From contig OY744468.1 of the NCBI GenBank assembly GCA_963556145.1, positions 372,001 to 436,000 on the forward strand: DNA of 64,000 nt, given 5' to 3'. Numbering within the stretch: the stretch's first letter is position 1; each line of letters begins with the position of its first letter. The notes under the pieces were generated by a model. It was not told the DNA's origin. It was given only the letters and a program-made list of their open reading frames with translations, and did no database searches. Source of the stretch: Hygrocybe punicea (Eukaryota; Basidiomycota; Agaricomycetes; Agaricales; Hygrophoraceae). Positions 22,822 through 34,938 of this stretch are shown piece after piece. The position numbers were made by a program, and so were the translations under genes.

Positions 22822-24639
22822 TTAAGTAATAGTATAAATAATAGCTGTTGCTTTTCTGGTTCTACAAGCAATGTTTCCCTCAAATTCCATAGAAGCACCA
22901 GTGTCAATGCCATCATGAAACCAAACTAAGCATGCAGGAGTGATGATACGGGCTGTAAAGTGTTCATTTGAATGGTATATTCTCTAAGTTGATATGTGAA
23001 ATCATTGCCATTAACTGGCACTATTAATGTCTGACTTATTGCAAGAGATTTGGCAGATACATCAAAAGCAAGTAAAGTAGGACTGTGGTTGAAAACAAAC
23101 CTTCTATGTAATGAGCTATTCCAAACCTGGCACTTTGAAGATAGGGTAACCACAAAGGCATCAACCCATTCTTGAATAGAATTAGTATTCTCAGCTGTTG
23201 CAGCAATAAGGCAATTTTGCACTATATGTGGAGCTCTCACAACTGGATGGTGGTTTTTACATTCATGCTTTGAGGATAAGATACATTGGTCAGATTATAA
23301 GAGATAACCCAGGACAGAATGAATACTTGCATTTACTCCCCAGGGAAACTCATTAGGTGCAGACCTCTGAAGCCTTCGCCTTAAAAAGTCTCGAACATCA
23401 TTCAAAGTATACCTTCCACTGAGATGTTGTGCAAAACCATCTGTCAAGGAACCTAAAAAATGACCATTTGTAACAACAGCATCATATGCACAACTGTTGT
23501 TTCTCCATTGGGTACCTTTAGGCATTGTCATGTCAATGTCAAGAGTGTTATTCACCAAGTGAGTTACTTCAAGCTTCTTTTGTGTCAAACATGGAGTTAT
23601 GTCACGTTTTCTCTTTAAGTTAAAAGCAGAAGAAATGGAGGATAGGGGATCAGATAAACTGTCCTTTATAGAAACAAAGTGTGTCTTATCACCACTTGCC
23701 TGACTGCCTTTGTTAGGCTTTTGTAATACATGCCATGGAAAGTCACCCAAATTTGATTCAATAAATGGATCCACTTTCCCCCAACGAATTGCCTTATGAA
23801 TTACAGATGGCACATAGTGGCTCCCTTTCCAATCTCTGAAGCTACTAATTAATGCATTTCTGCGATCACCTACAACAGAAGCAGGTAACTTACCATTATA
23901 CCTTAAGCAGACAATATCATCTAATAGTTCAAGCTCCCGAAATTCTTGATGTAGTGCACCTGATGCACCACCCATGATCTTTCTTGCATCAAATCCTTGC
24001 AAGATAATTGTACCTGCAGCTGAAGCACTACGTGATAAGGCAGTGTAATATGACTGATGTAAACGGCTGTTATTGAGATCAACCACATTATATGGCCTGG
24101 TTTTGCCTTGTGAGGAATAGTCAGTCATTGAAAAATTAGGAAGCACCTCCACCTGTTTTTGTTGGATTCTAATAGAAGAATCATTAGGTAAGAAGCATAC
24201 AGTTCCATTGCTTGTTGCTGTCAAAGGGACAACATTATCAGGCAACCCAGGTAATTTGACAGGTTGGGGAGGATTTATTAATTTAACAAACAATGTATCT
24301 AGAATTCTTTGGTTGCATGATCCCATTGTTGATTGCCAGCCATGTACAACTGCTTCCTGACCCTTTGTAATGGATAACTCTGTTGCAGCATTATGATGGA
24401 TAATAACAGGCATTCCAAGGCACAAGGACAATTTTCCTGGGATGATTTTTGTGTTTGCACTATGTGGGTGGTTCCAAAGAAAATCTTGTACAGTATCTGA
24501 AAGACTGGCCATCTTAACTTCCCCTTTATTATAATGCCTTTTGTCTTTTTGGTCAGTTCTAGAACTAACTGAGTCTTCTGAAAAAAAATGTGTCAAATTT
24601 TGACCTGTTTCTTTCGCAAACCTTACTGAACCTAGACAA
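22822..24639 (-). pseudogene. Helitron helicase C-terminal half with USP-like cysteine-protease tail
   Basis: The long open frame 23295-24596 has superfamily 1 (Pif1/Helitron) helicase features: LCLGMPVIIHHNAA, TKGQEAVVHGW, TDYSSQGKTRP and motif VI YTALSRS. A C-terminal NNSCAYDAVVT segment looks like the cysteine box of the ubiquitin-protease-like domain fused to basidiomycete Helitron proteins. Tail pieces continue in shifted frames to 22822, including a VWFHDG motif typical of that domain. There are stops near 23290 and a frame change near 22950. Upstream, LGSVRFAKETGQ continues directly from 24596 to 24639, where the insertion begins. Confidence 0.8.
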
Positions 24640-24959
24640 TTATGAGTCCCTATAAGGGAATCATTCTATACAGCGGATTTTTCAACTCAGGGACACACTC
24701 TAATTTGCCAAGCCGTGGGAACAAAATTTCCAAACTGTGGGAACAATTTTGAAGCCCTGGGAATAACTATGAAACTGTGTGACTTGGCAGAGTTGAGTGT
24801 GAGAATTTGTTGTCCCAATCAGCAAGAACAATAAGGCAGCCGGATCACAGCAGCCAAATTGGAAATGGGTAGTGTTATATTTTGTTGGTATTGCAATTGC
24901 AATCAGTGTCTTATAATAATCACAGGCATTGGTAATGCAATGTGCCGTGTATGAATGAA

Positions 24960-25800
24960 AAATATGTAAGTGCTATCTGTCATGTAGCTACATCTACTGT
25001 GTGTATTAGAATTGTTGATAATGAAAAGAGTGACTATTTGTCAAACAGGTCCAACGGCGTTTGAAGTGTTCGGTCAGTGTCCCAGTCTTAATCTTTGGCA
25101 TTCCCCTTGCACAAACATCAGTATGACTAACATATTGAATGTGTCTGCAATGTAGATGCATGTACAATGTGCATTAGAATTAATAATAATGGAAGCAGTG
25201 ACTATTTGTCACACAGGTCCAAATGTGTTTGGTGTGTTCAGTAAAGTGTTCGGTCAGTGTCCCAGCCTTGATCTTGGGCATTTCCCTTGCACAAACATCA
25301 GTACAAACAACGTATTGGATGTATCTGACTATTTGTCACACAGGTCCAAAGGTGTTCGGTAAGTGTTTGGTGTTCCAGTTTTCATCTGAGACATTCCCAA
25401 TGCACAAACCACTGTATGAACAGCACATTGGATGTGTCTGTGATGTAGCAATATTTAATATGCACTTTGAAATCATTAACAATGCAAGCAGTGCTTACTC
25501 ATTTAACAGGTAGAACAATGTATCAGAAAGCATTCAGCAAGCTTCCCAGGTATAATATGGTCTTCTAGCTTCAATGCTGGGCAATGCCATTGTACAAACA
25601 GTAGTATGACCTGTATATTGGATGGGTCTGTACTATTGCTATATAACCTTGCAATGCACATCATACTTAATACATTCTCAATACAGGTACAATAGGCTGA
25701 ATGGTTTTCAGCAAATCATTGGGCCAGTGACTCAGGCTCAGTATGCAGCATTGCAGTGCAATAGACACTATCTGTTCCATAAATTCCATGCATGCATGCA
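24960..25800. repeat. Degenerate ~175-bp tandem repeats, about five copies
   Basis: Units share AAGCAGTGACTATTTGTCA, CACAGGTCCAA, GTGTTCGGTCAGTGTCCCAG and TTGCACAAACATCAGT words. The first copies (24960-25320) are well conserved, while the later ones (25440-25800) have drifted. Non-coding and inside insertion B. Confidence 0.75.
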
Positions 25801-26526
25801 ACACCTATCTTGATCATGTGTGCTGGAAATGGTTCAGGTGTCCAATACTCATCAAACTGTTTGACAAGAACATTGCCTCACCAATTTCCCAGCTTCATTT
25901 ATTGTTATTGTCACGTGACTTGGCGGTGTGACCAAAACACTTCATTTTACTCGCGCAGAATGCAATTGCCATATCTCCCTCAAATCACATCCTATTGACT
26001 AGCGGTTGAAAATATGGGCTTCTACAGTCATTGTCTCAGTGTAAGCCACTTTCCAGACTCTAATTCGCTTTTTTTATAAATCAACTTTTTCGCAGGTTAC
26101 ACCATCATGCAGCAGTTCTATGATGAGCAAGCATCATCCTAGCCATTGGAAACTGGTGAGAATCTGTTCCATGCTTCACTATCTTGGTGCTCATAGCATT
26201 CCAGGCTCAGTATACCTCTCCGAAGCATCATTTTCTGACTGGCATCATTTCAGTTGGTATTATGAACTTTGACATTGCCCAGCATCATAAATGGGTGTCG
26301 TAGGTAGTGTGTACATTCCATTATCATGTACATTCATTCAGCCTTGGTCTCAGAACTCAATTTTTTATCACCAGTGGAATGTATTAGTGTAGCATAATAA
26401 AAAAAGCGTGTTGAACACATCAAACCGTCGAGAAGAGAATCAGGTGTGTTGAAACACCTTCAGACAATAAAGAACACTCAATACATGAATATGTGAAGGG
26501 GGAGGCTAAGACTGTTGATAGCGAGA

Positions 26527-28680
26527 CTAAATTTCCTCTGCTGCCGCGACCAACCCACGTGGCAATTCCATCCTGAAAGTACCTGTTGCGATCAGTTTAT
26601 AATCCTCCTCTGCATAGCTGATGATTAAATCAGCTGTCCCAGGGCCAACGGAGAGCCAGTCTGAGAGCTTTTTGATGGTGACACGACTGCCAGTGAGTTG
26701 ATTTATGTAGCGGAAGCCTTGGTCCTGGAATTTTGGAATGACAGAACTGAGATTGCCGCCAACACAATTGGGATGTCGGTCACAATATTCAATCCACTCA
26801 GAGATGAGGGGATAATTCAATGGTTGCGAAAGAACAGGAGGAGGAACCGTGGGTGGTCCCGGAGGTGGCAAAAAACCTGACGGCGGTACAGTGAATCCAG
26901 GAGCTGGTGGGAAAAATCCCGCTGGCATCTGAGGAGCTACCATAGATGAATAATACATTGCCGGCAACATCAATGGTGGCGGATAGCAGCCATAAGGGAA
27001 TGTGACTTGGTCATTGGGATTTGCAGACGGTTTAGCTGCCAGTCGTCCTCGTGCAGTATTTCCCAGCACATTGACCTCAGCCGTCTTCTCATTGACAGGA
27101 TTGGCATGAGGATCCTTAACCTGGCAAAAAATTAGCATCATAGATATGAATAGAAAAATACATACATGAAGCACTGCCCAAAGGTTCAGATTATTCTCTG
27201 TGATTGGATGACATAAGCCCGTTGACGGATTCTTGAAGCACAACGACGCCTTGTTGGGTAGACTGTGTATCTCACAGGTCCAGTACTCTGTAATGGCAAG
27301 GCAGGCCATAACGCATTGTTCATGGAAAGTATCCGCTGCAGTCTTCACCTGCTCTTTGAGAGCAGCAGCTGCTTTGGACTTCGCAGACCCACCGCCCTGC
27401 GAAAAATATTTAACTCAACGTGATAGGAATCCAACAGAATTATACGTACCTTTGTATCCATGGACCCCACATAGGGGGAATCACTTTTGTTAGAGACTTG
27501 CAATGTAAATGCCTTCATCTTCCGAGTCGAACGCCGACCATTGGCCAACTTGGCTGGAACGGATCGTTCGCGGAGAAGTCAGAGAAGTGTGTTGAAGTGG
27601 CCGCGAGCTAAAAGATCGCAAGAGAGAGAGTCCTTTGAATCGGTACTACAGCGATATTGTGCTTGTAAGGATTCAGGATAGATGTTCAAAGAACTTGCTA
27701 TCTTCTGTTGGAGAGAATAGAGTGAGACCGATGATGAGATGACATCAATATTGCGGGACTGTTTCGAGGCACTAAGCACTTCCATAGTAAATGTGAAAGC
27801 GACTGTGAAGCAAATGGCATGAGATGAGGCCTGAGTATGGTCAGAACAAAGCATACCGTCTTCATCAGACGACTCCTCACTGCTAATCTCATCCACTGCG
27901 ATCGTCTTGTCCTTTTTGGTTGTCGGATTTGCCTTTGCAGTTGATTTCTCCTTCGCAGTTGATTTCGCCTTCGCAGTTGATTTCGCCTTCGCAGTTAATT
28001 TTGCCTTCACAGCTGGCCTCACTGGTGTGAAAGAGTGAGACGGTCCCGAGTGTAGTTGGAAATGCATAGCGTCTTCATCAAATGACTCACTGCTAATCTC
28101 ATCTGCTGTGACAGTCGGCAAGGCTTTCTTGCCCTTTTCGGCCATCGGGTTTGCCTTTGCAGCTGGCTTTGCTTCGTCTGATTCCTCCAAGTCTGAGTTC
28201 TCCTTGTTGCCAATTTCGTCATAGTCGTCCTTGTCTTGATCATCCTCATCCACATCAGCATATCCTGGTTCATCTTGAGACTCTTCCAATCCAGGTCTGT
28301 TGTCCTCTTCCTCTTCGATCTCACTTGCCTGAATCTCCCTCAACAGTGCCTTGACAGCTTTTGCAGATTGGCGGACAGGTCGTTTACTAGTGGTAACTTC
28401 ATGATCTCCAGAGGACTTTGTTGATACCAACTTCATACTCCTCGAAGAATGGGGATTAGATACAGCTGAAGCACAGCTGCTTGGATGGACCGGGATGGGA
28501 GGAGCAAGTCCAGTGAGTTCTGTAGCATTGCTATCGTCTTTTCCACCTGTTTTGACTGTAGCAATAAATCAGCGTCGTTTAGGGAGAGGCAATGCATCCA
28601 ATTGCACCTTTGAGAGCAGCATCGGCCTGGCATTTGGCCTTTGCCGCCTGCTGTCGTGCTTTTACTGCTCCTTGTCCCAT
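26527..28680 (-). pseudogene. SAM-like-tail hypothetical protein (copy 2), one in-frame TGA
   Basis: Same family as copy 1. Model complement(26527..27120, 27166..27396, 27450..27802, 27857..28555, 28608..28680), 649 codons with phases consistent. Order: Ala/Lys start, acidic domain, AKAKST-type Lys/Ala repeats (four or five copies near 27.9-28.0 kb), a folded-looking module (SLYSLQQKIASSLNIYPESL...), a WTCEIH...C....GLCHPIT..NLNLWAV motif equivalent to the CPLH..DLSLWG motif of copy 1, a Pro/Gly/Met-rich spacer, and the C-terminal helical module (EWIEYCDRHP...FQDQGFRYINQL...). TGA at 27579-27581 interrupts an open exon and would be mended by CGA. Function unknown; a chromatin or DNA role is possible but not shown. 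Confidence 0.7.
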
Positions 28681-28876
28681 AGGCACTGGCAACTGGGTCA
28701 TATGGGGGGAAAATTGCCCAAGAACGTGCCTGTATTTTCAGTTTAGCTACGGAACATTGCGCACGCTTCTAGTGTATTTGTCGGAGTCTATCTCTAGTCC
28801 ATGGTCCCCCTATTTAGTTTGGCAGTAAGCTTTTCGGTGACATATATGAAGCATAAGAAGGTTCATAAATTGTGAT

Positions 28877-31800
28877 TCAAATGTCTATGAAATGTATGTC
28901 GAATGTAGGTGTACTGAGGAGCTCCATCTTGCTACCTTGCTCGACTAAGTTTTGGTGGGCAACCCCTACATCAGCGTCAAGTTCCCATCTACCTTCTTCT
29001 GGATCAATGCCATTGTGTACTTCTTCCTCCTTGGCCCAGGCATCCAAAGCCGAAGATGCTGCAGTACCAGTAACATCGATGGCGTTGATGTGTGGAACAT
29101 CCAGACCCACTTCCAACTTGCCATTTGTCAGGGCACGATCGAAAAAATTCTCACCAGCAGATACAGATGGCCAGTTGAGGTTTGTTGTTGAAGTAACAAC
29201 CGATGGCGGCTTCAGATTTGATGAACCAAATGATGGTACATCATCGATATCCAATGAAGTCAGGCCAGCGGCTTGCTGGATTTCATCCGCCAGATCATCC
29301 AATCCATTCGTCTTATACGCCAAAGGATCTGTGTCGAGAATTATTAGTGGTAGAACACAAAAGAAATATCATGGTTCCCTCACGAAGTCCAACTTTGTGC
29401 AAAACAGCAATGCGACCGCGTACGTCACCTGCATACAATGCATTGTGAAACCTCGACATGGGGTCGCCTCTTGCTTCTGCAATTTTTTGCATCTTTGACA
29501 GTTTATCACTGCTGCCGGTTGCAAGGTACAAGAAGGATAGTCAGTCAAAATTCTTAGTTTGCTGGTAAGCTTTTTCGACGATCTACAGGGTACAATGGAG
29601 CAAGAGAAGATTAATAAATCATGGCATCAACAAGTCTACGAACCATATGATTGCCTTGCTTCAGTGCTTGCTGTGCCAGTTGTTCCCAACATTCGGGCTG
29701 TTCGATAGCTTTGGCTGTTTCCATCGCAACATCGAGATTACCACACTCGATGGCGAGATCAAACCGCGTGTTGTTATCTTGGACGAAATGCAGGGCAATC
29801 TGCCACCAGAGTCAAATCAATCTCGCACTAGAAGGCAGATATTCCTCACCTCCAGGAATCCTTTTTGCTGCAAGTAAGCAATTATACCCTGGCCAAGAAG
29901 GGTTGACGTCTGGATGATATGTAGCATCTCCTCGTGATTATTACGCAACAGTGCGAGCTTGAAGTGATATTCCGTTGGATCAAAGGTAATAGTACGTGGG
30001 CGGGCCGAGCGATCGAGGCAATGTATCGTTTTGCCTTTGATTCGGGTCAAGTAGACGGGGTTATCGAGAGTGCAGATGACACCATGATCGCTAAATTACA
30101 AATTCAGATTACGAACAGTTGTGACGCCAGGCGGTATGCTAACATACCCTTGTGATAGACAATATTTGACGTGGTTGAGTGTGGAAAATATAAACACGCC
30201 TGTGTCGTCCCATGCGCCTGACTTGATTCGGATGGTTTCATGAATGAGGCAATGCTGGGAGAAATTCTTGTTTGCAATGGTAATAGCTAAGAGGGAAAGC
30301 AGAACACCAAAACAGAATAAGACCGCGATAAGGAATCGAAAAGCAAGACATACTGTGCTTGCTCATCAAAGCGACCAACGATCCGTCCCCACTCCACATG
30401 GCATATTTCACAGGTGGACTGTTTACTTCTGCAACGGTCTTTTGTTGTTGAATATCATACAACACGACAGAAGAGGTGGAGCTCAAGATGAGACTGGCAG
30501 TGCCTCCATAGAAAATCTCATTAGTCTGCACTGGCGGTTTGATGGTTTTGACGACGGAATTTGAGAGGTCCCGAACCTCAATGAGCTGTTGTGCGCATGT
30601 CAGATGAAGACCTATGCGCGAGCACGGTGAAACTTAACCTGTGTAGTTTTATTCAATACCGCAAACCTATTTCTCACAACAAAAATAGCACTCTGTCCAT
30701 TACCTTTCTTCCCATCCACAGAAGAATCTTTCACTTCTCCCTGCACTTGCGTCGGGAGACTAGTCAACTCGAATATTCCATTATCTGACAAAATGGTGAG
30801 GATGACTGCGCGTTCCGCTGGGTTGAAGCTCAGCGTTCTTGGTGGGACATATGGGCTTCCAAACTTGCGCACGCTCAACAAACCAATGTCTGAACCAGTG
30901 TTGAAATCGAATGCGCGGACGTATTTGTCTCGGGTGTAGTACAGTGTGTCTTGGTGAACAGCAAATGCAGGCCTCTCGCGTTCCAATTTGAACACAATAA
31001 GACCACTATCATGCCCTGTCGATCATGATCCCGGATTGGTTAGCTCAGCTGTGAAACGAAGGAAGGAAAAGCACACCAGCAGCGAAGAGATTCAGTTGAG
31101 GATGGGCAGCCAGAACCCAAAAACGATCATGCTCTCTCCTAAACGTCTGAATCGCGGTCCTTTTGGCCAGATCCCACACTCGAACCGTTTTGTCCTCTCC
31201 GCAAGACACAATCAACTCATGCATCGGATGAAATAGAGCACTAGAAACATTATTGAAATGGCCCCAGCACGAATCGACCTCCCACGCCTTCGTCTCGCTC
31301 ATTCTCCATATCTTTATGACCCTATCGTCAGCAGCCGATATATCTAAAGGAAGTGAAGGGTGGAACATGGCATGGTTGACTCCATGATTGTGTCCTTCTA
31401 GAACATACTTGACAGTGGAGAAAGTATCACAGCTCTCCAAATTGCCAGGTCCTGCATTCGGTGTGCCTTTGCGTAGACCTGATATATCCCACACTCGCAC
31501 AGTCTGATCCATGGAGGCTGAAACGACAAGATCGTCTTTTGGGTGAAATTGGGCCGACATGACGAAGTGAGAATGACCGGTAAGAATAGCGATGCAGTTG
31601 CAAGACGTGCTATTCCATATGCGGATGGTTTGGTCATCAGAGGCAGACATCTTTGCTCGAAAATAAGCAATCACCCGTTCCACAATAAAAAGGGTAACTC
31701 ACGATCCAGGGCATTTCATGGTGGAATTGGACAGAGCGAACGTAATCCAAATGTCCGTGCAATGTGAAGAGATATCGCCTACTTTGAGGCTTGAGGTCTG

Positions 31801-32178
31801 AATCTCAGACCTTGGTGTGAAGCAAAATTAAGATAACGCCCACCCCAGACTTTGATCTTAGTCGTCGCCTCCGGTAGCCAATAGGGCTCTGGTGGGATGA
31901 ATAGCAACACCTTGCACAGGACCTATATGAATCAATCAGGATCGAGTGACTGCCCTGTCATATGTTGCGGCATGCCTTCGTGTTCCTCAAATCGGTCTAT
32001 GAGTACCCCCATGCAATAGTTCCACAACTGAACACTCCCGTTGTGTAAGCTAGCCACGAGGAGAGGTTGGGTAGGATGGAATGCCAATCCTGCAATGGGT
32101 ATTGGTCACGCTGAAGACTGCGCAGATCGTAAACATACCCTTTACGCGGTGACTCTTCGACTCGAACTTTGTAAGCAC
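28877..32178 (-). pseudogene. Captured coatomer alpha (COPI alpha-subunit) gene fragment
   Basis: Introns and exons of a COPI alpha subunit, the vesicle-coat protein of Golgi-to-ER transport. WD40 repeats are clear: [84 protein letters not shown]. These are followed by FKLERERPAF, the second propeller and the TPR-like middle (AYQQTKNFD, LSFLYLATGSSDKLSKMQ). The last ~300 residues of a normal alpha subunit are absent. Defects: the expected first ATG is GTG (32176-32178), there is a frame change after TGGDD near 31863, and a TGA at 29541-29543 stands where CGA fits. It lies inside element C, so it is a transduplicated fragment. The intact host gene must be elsewhere. Confidence 0.88.
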
Positions 32179-32208
32179 GCAGTCTGTAGTCCAGAAGTCA
32201 TCAAGCAG

Positions 32209-32450
32209 TTGAAATCGAATGTGTGGACGTATTTGTCTTGGGTATAGTACAGTGTGTCTTGGTGAACAGCAAATGCAGGCCTCTCGCGTTCCAATTTGAA
32301 CACGTTAGCTCAGCTGTGAAACGAAGGAAGGAAAAGCAAACATGCCTGTGTCGTCCCATGCGCCTGAGACTGTGCTGGGAGAAATTATCGTCCTTTTAGC
32401 CAGCTCCCACACTTGAACCATTGTCCTAGATGAAATAGTGAACTCGAGTG
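32209..32450 (-). repeat. Patchwork of short coatomer-alpha pieces
   Basis: Directly upstream of the coatomer fragment, short blocks are pasted in new order. 32209-32305 repeats ~30906-31000, 32305-32340 repeats ~31038-31075, 32340-32366 repeats ~30193-30222, the next ~20 bp repeat ~30249-30268, and 32388-32440 repeats ~31156-31235. The pieces differ by a few substitutions. This looks like template-switching filler made during gap repair or element replication. Confidence 0.75.
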
Positions 32451-32536
32451 TTATTGAAAATGAGTCATGGTGGGAAAGCATGCGAAAATGGTAAGCAAGT
32501 TCAACTTCGCAACTTTCCACTCACCTTGTATCACTG

Positions 32537-33742
32537 ATGGTTCAAGGCAAAGCCATCCCTGAGCTAGTGCAATGGATTGTTGTCTGTCTATCAACTTCGA
32601 TGTCTATGGATGATGTCTGCATGTACACAGATGTCAGCAAGCGCTCAGTGGAAAGGATAATGGCACACTTTGGGCAGACAGGCGCTGTCATGGTGCCAGC
32701 ATCAAAAGTAAAACATCAACTCCAGCGGGCGCTCTGTGATTATGACGTTGAAGTACATGGGGCTTTTGTGTCATTTATGTCGCTGATCAATTATCACAGC
32801 ATTTGCTCACCACCATGACCAGAGTACCCGACCTCTATCTCGATGAGCTACGTTTGGACTTACAAGCAAAGTGTGGAGTATCAGTGTCCCTAAATACGGT
32901 GTGGCGGACACTGCGGAAAGGGGGATTTACGATGAAGAGGGTATGTGCTCGTTTCTAATTCTATAGCAATGATATTTATACTACTACAGTTATCCCAGCT
33001 GACTCGGGAAGCGATTGAACGAAGTGCAGAGCTACGAACAGACTTTGCAGCTCGGATTGGGACCTATGAAGCTAATCAGCTTGTCTTTGTTGACGAGAGT
33101 GCAGTTGATCACCGCACAACATATCGGGGGAGAGCCTGGGCCATCCGTGGGAGGCCAGCTACTCGGAAAGCATTTTTCTGCCGTGGGTGACGGTAATTCT
33201 CTCTTTTATTATCATGGGCAGTACTGCTGAGCCTTTTTCTTGTAGCTATTCAGTACTACCGGCACTGTCTCTCAATGATGGAATCCTTCATTGTGATATC
33301 ATCGAAGGCTCATTCGATTCAGATCTTTTCCATGACTTCATCTCTCATTTGTTAGATCAGATGTCCCCGTTTCCAGAACCAAACTCCGTGATAGTGATGG
33401 ATAATTGCCGAATTCACAAAAATCCTGTGATTTTGGATCTTATTACTTCTCAGTGAGTGCTCAATGTCAGTATGCTTATAACTTGAAGGCTGCGGCTCAT
33501 GCTGTTCTCTTCATGCTAGAGGCATGCGATACGAATTTTTACCGCCATACTCTCCTGACTACAACCCGATCGAACTTGCGTTTTCTACCATGAAGTATCA
33601 CCTTCACCGCAATGGGGAATATGCCCGCCTTGCCATGTCTGAACTCTCATCAATGGAGGTTGTTTGTGTCTTGCTTGAAGCATTATATGAGAGTACTAGT
33701 GATGATATCTTTGGGTGGTTCAGGCACTGCGGATACATGTAG
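32537..33742 (+). pseudogene. Tc1/mariner DD34E transposase (copy 2)
   Basis: Close relative of copy 1 with the same five-exon plan: join(32537..32752, 32800..32940, 32999..33192, 33246..33452, 33520..33742), 326 codons. Helix-turn-helix near DVSKRSVERIMAHFG. Catalytic D in VFVDESAVD, D in VIVMDNCRIHK, E in NPIELAFSTMK, 34 residues apart. With the exon borders seen in copy 1, a TGA remains at 33188-33190 (where CGA fits). An alternative donor at 33187 would avoid the stop but drops two residues, so activity cannot be excluded. It sits close to the right TIR of element C and probably belongs to it. Confidence 0.82.
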
Positions 33743-34377
33743 GCAACATCTCGGTCTTCTACTTTGATTTTTTCCCCTTTCTAATCATTCTTTTCTTGTT
33801 AGTGGAAAATAGCTGGGATCTGGTATCCAATTGATATGTTGTAGCGTGTAGAACATTTGTTTGAATATTCTTCCATGTTTTGCTATGTAACTCATGAGGC
33901 TCGGACAAAGGCTGGATGAGCAAACATATAATAGACAATAGGCTGTATATACATGATTGATCAACCTATGACACTGATTTATGAAGCTGGGTCACCGGCG
34001 CCGCTGGCGGTACTGCTGATGCGAACTGAAATGATGCAGGTTGAAAAATGAAGCTTCAGAGAGGTATACTGAGTCTTAGATGCTATGAGCACCAAGATAG
34101 TATAGCATAGAATAAATTCTCACCAGTTTCCCATGACTAGGATGATGCTTGCTCGTTATAGAACTGCTGCACGATGGTGTAACCTGCGAAAAAGTTGATT
34201 TATAAAAAAAGCAAATTAGAGTCTGGAAAGTGGCTTACACTGAGACAATGACTGTAGAAGCCCATATTTTCAACCGCTAGTCAATAGGATGTGATTTGAG
34301 GGAGATATGGCAATTGCATTCTGCACGAGTAAAATGAAGTGTTTTGGTCACGCCGCCAAGTCACGTGACAATAACAA

Positions 34378-34934
34378 TAATCTGCAGTATTGCCAGTGTA
34401 CACAAGCTGAACCAGTCATATTGTTGATTCCGGTACTCATCAAAACCAGCAATCTTATCAAAGTGATTCCAATAGCAGTGCAATTGGTATCATTGTGCAT
34501 GGGATTATTTCTACAGTACTCACAGGAGGTTGTTCCTGACCTGACAAATAATTCAGATACTTAGCATTTCTGGATATACTTACTACACATTCTGTAAAAT
34601 CTTCAGAGTAACTATGACTAATAATAAAGTAGTAAGGTAGTTAGTTATATATCTGCCAACTCGAACACTGCAAACTTTATATGAAATATGTCAATTTGGG
34701 ATCTGATATTGGGTCATGACAAATTGGAAGGAACAGGATATAATAAATTAATATCATTGTAGTATGGTATCAGAATGGTATCTGACTAGCATCAGTATGT
34801 AATAATAAAGGAAATATCAATAACTTCGCAAATATTTATTATCATAGAAGGGTAATAATACTGTATTATTTGTATACTCTCATTACTAAAAAGGGACGAG
34901 TAACCTGCCATGCAAAGCAATGGCCCACACCCCA
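34378..34934. other. AT-rich end of insertion B
   Basis: No gene. The stretch leads into the 3' hairpin at 34907-34924 and terminal CTAG. Confidence 0.5.
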
Positions 34935-34938
34935 CTAG

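Larger units (their letters stand above)
25902..34377. mobile_element. Element C: TA-flanked, ~360-bp TIRs, transposase + SAM-like gene + captured coatomer-alpha
   Basis: The ends are perfect inverted repeats beginning TTGTTATTGTCACGTGAC, flanked by TA at 25900-25901 and 34378-34379, as in Tc1/mariner transposition. Inverted homology runs inward for about 360 bp (25902-26262 and 34017-34377) and includes splice-like signals and a short ATG frame. Between the ends lie a SAM-like-tail gene (-), a large coatomer-alpha fragment (-), a scrambled patch of the same gene, and a DD34E transposase (+) close to the right end. Total length is 8,476 bp. In contrast to blocks 1 and 3, the two native genes point outward. 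Confidence 0.7.
24640..34938 (+). mobile_element. Insertion B in Helitron A, Helitron-like right end
   Basis: Removing these 10,299 bp joins the two Helitron A halves in frame with one codon between the Asn of ...KDEIN and LGSVRF. The insertion point is A|T (A at 24639, T at 34939), the target of Helitrons. The right end is CTAG at 34935-34938, ten bases after a hairpin at 34907-34924 (GCCAT...ATGGC), the classic Helitron 3' structure. The left end starts TTATGAGTCCC rather than the usual TC, so family assignment is not certain. Most of B is element C. Confidence 0.6.

Noticed and set aside
33187..33193. Firm call that transposase copy 2 is dead because of its TGA
   Set aside because: A donor two codons earlier would skip the TGA, so function cannot be excluded from sequence alone.
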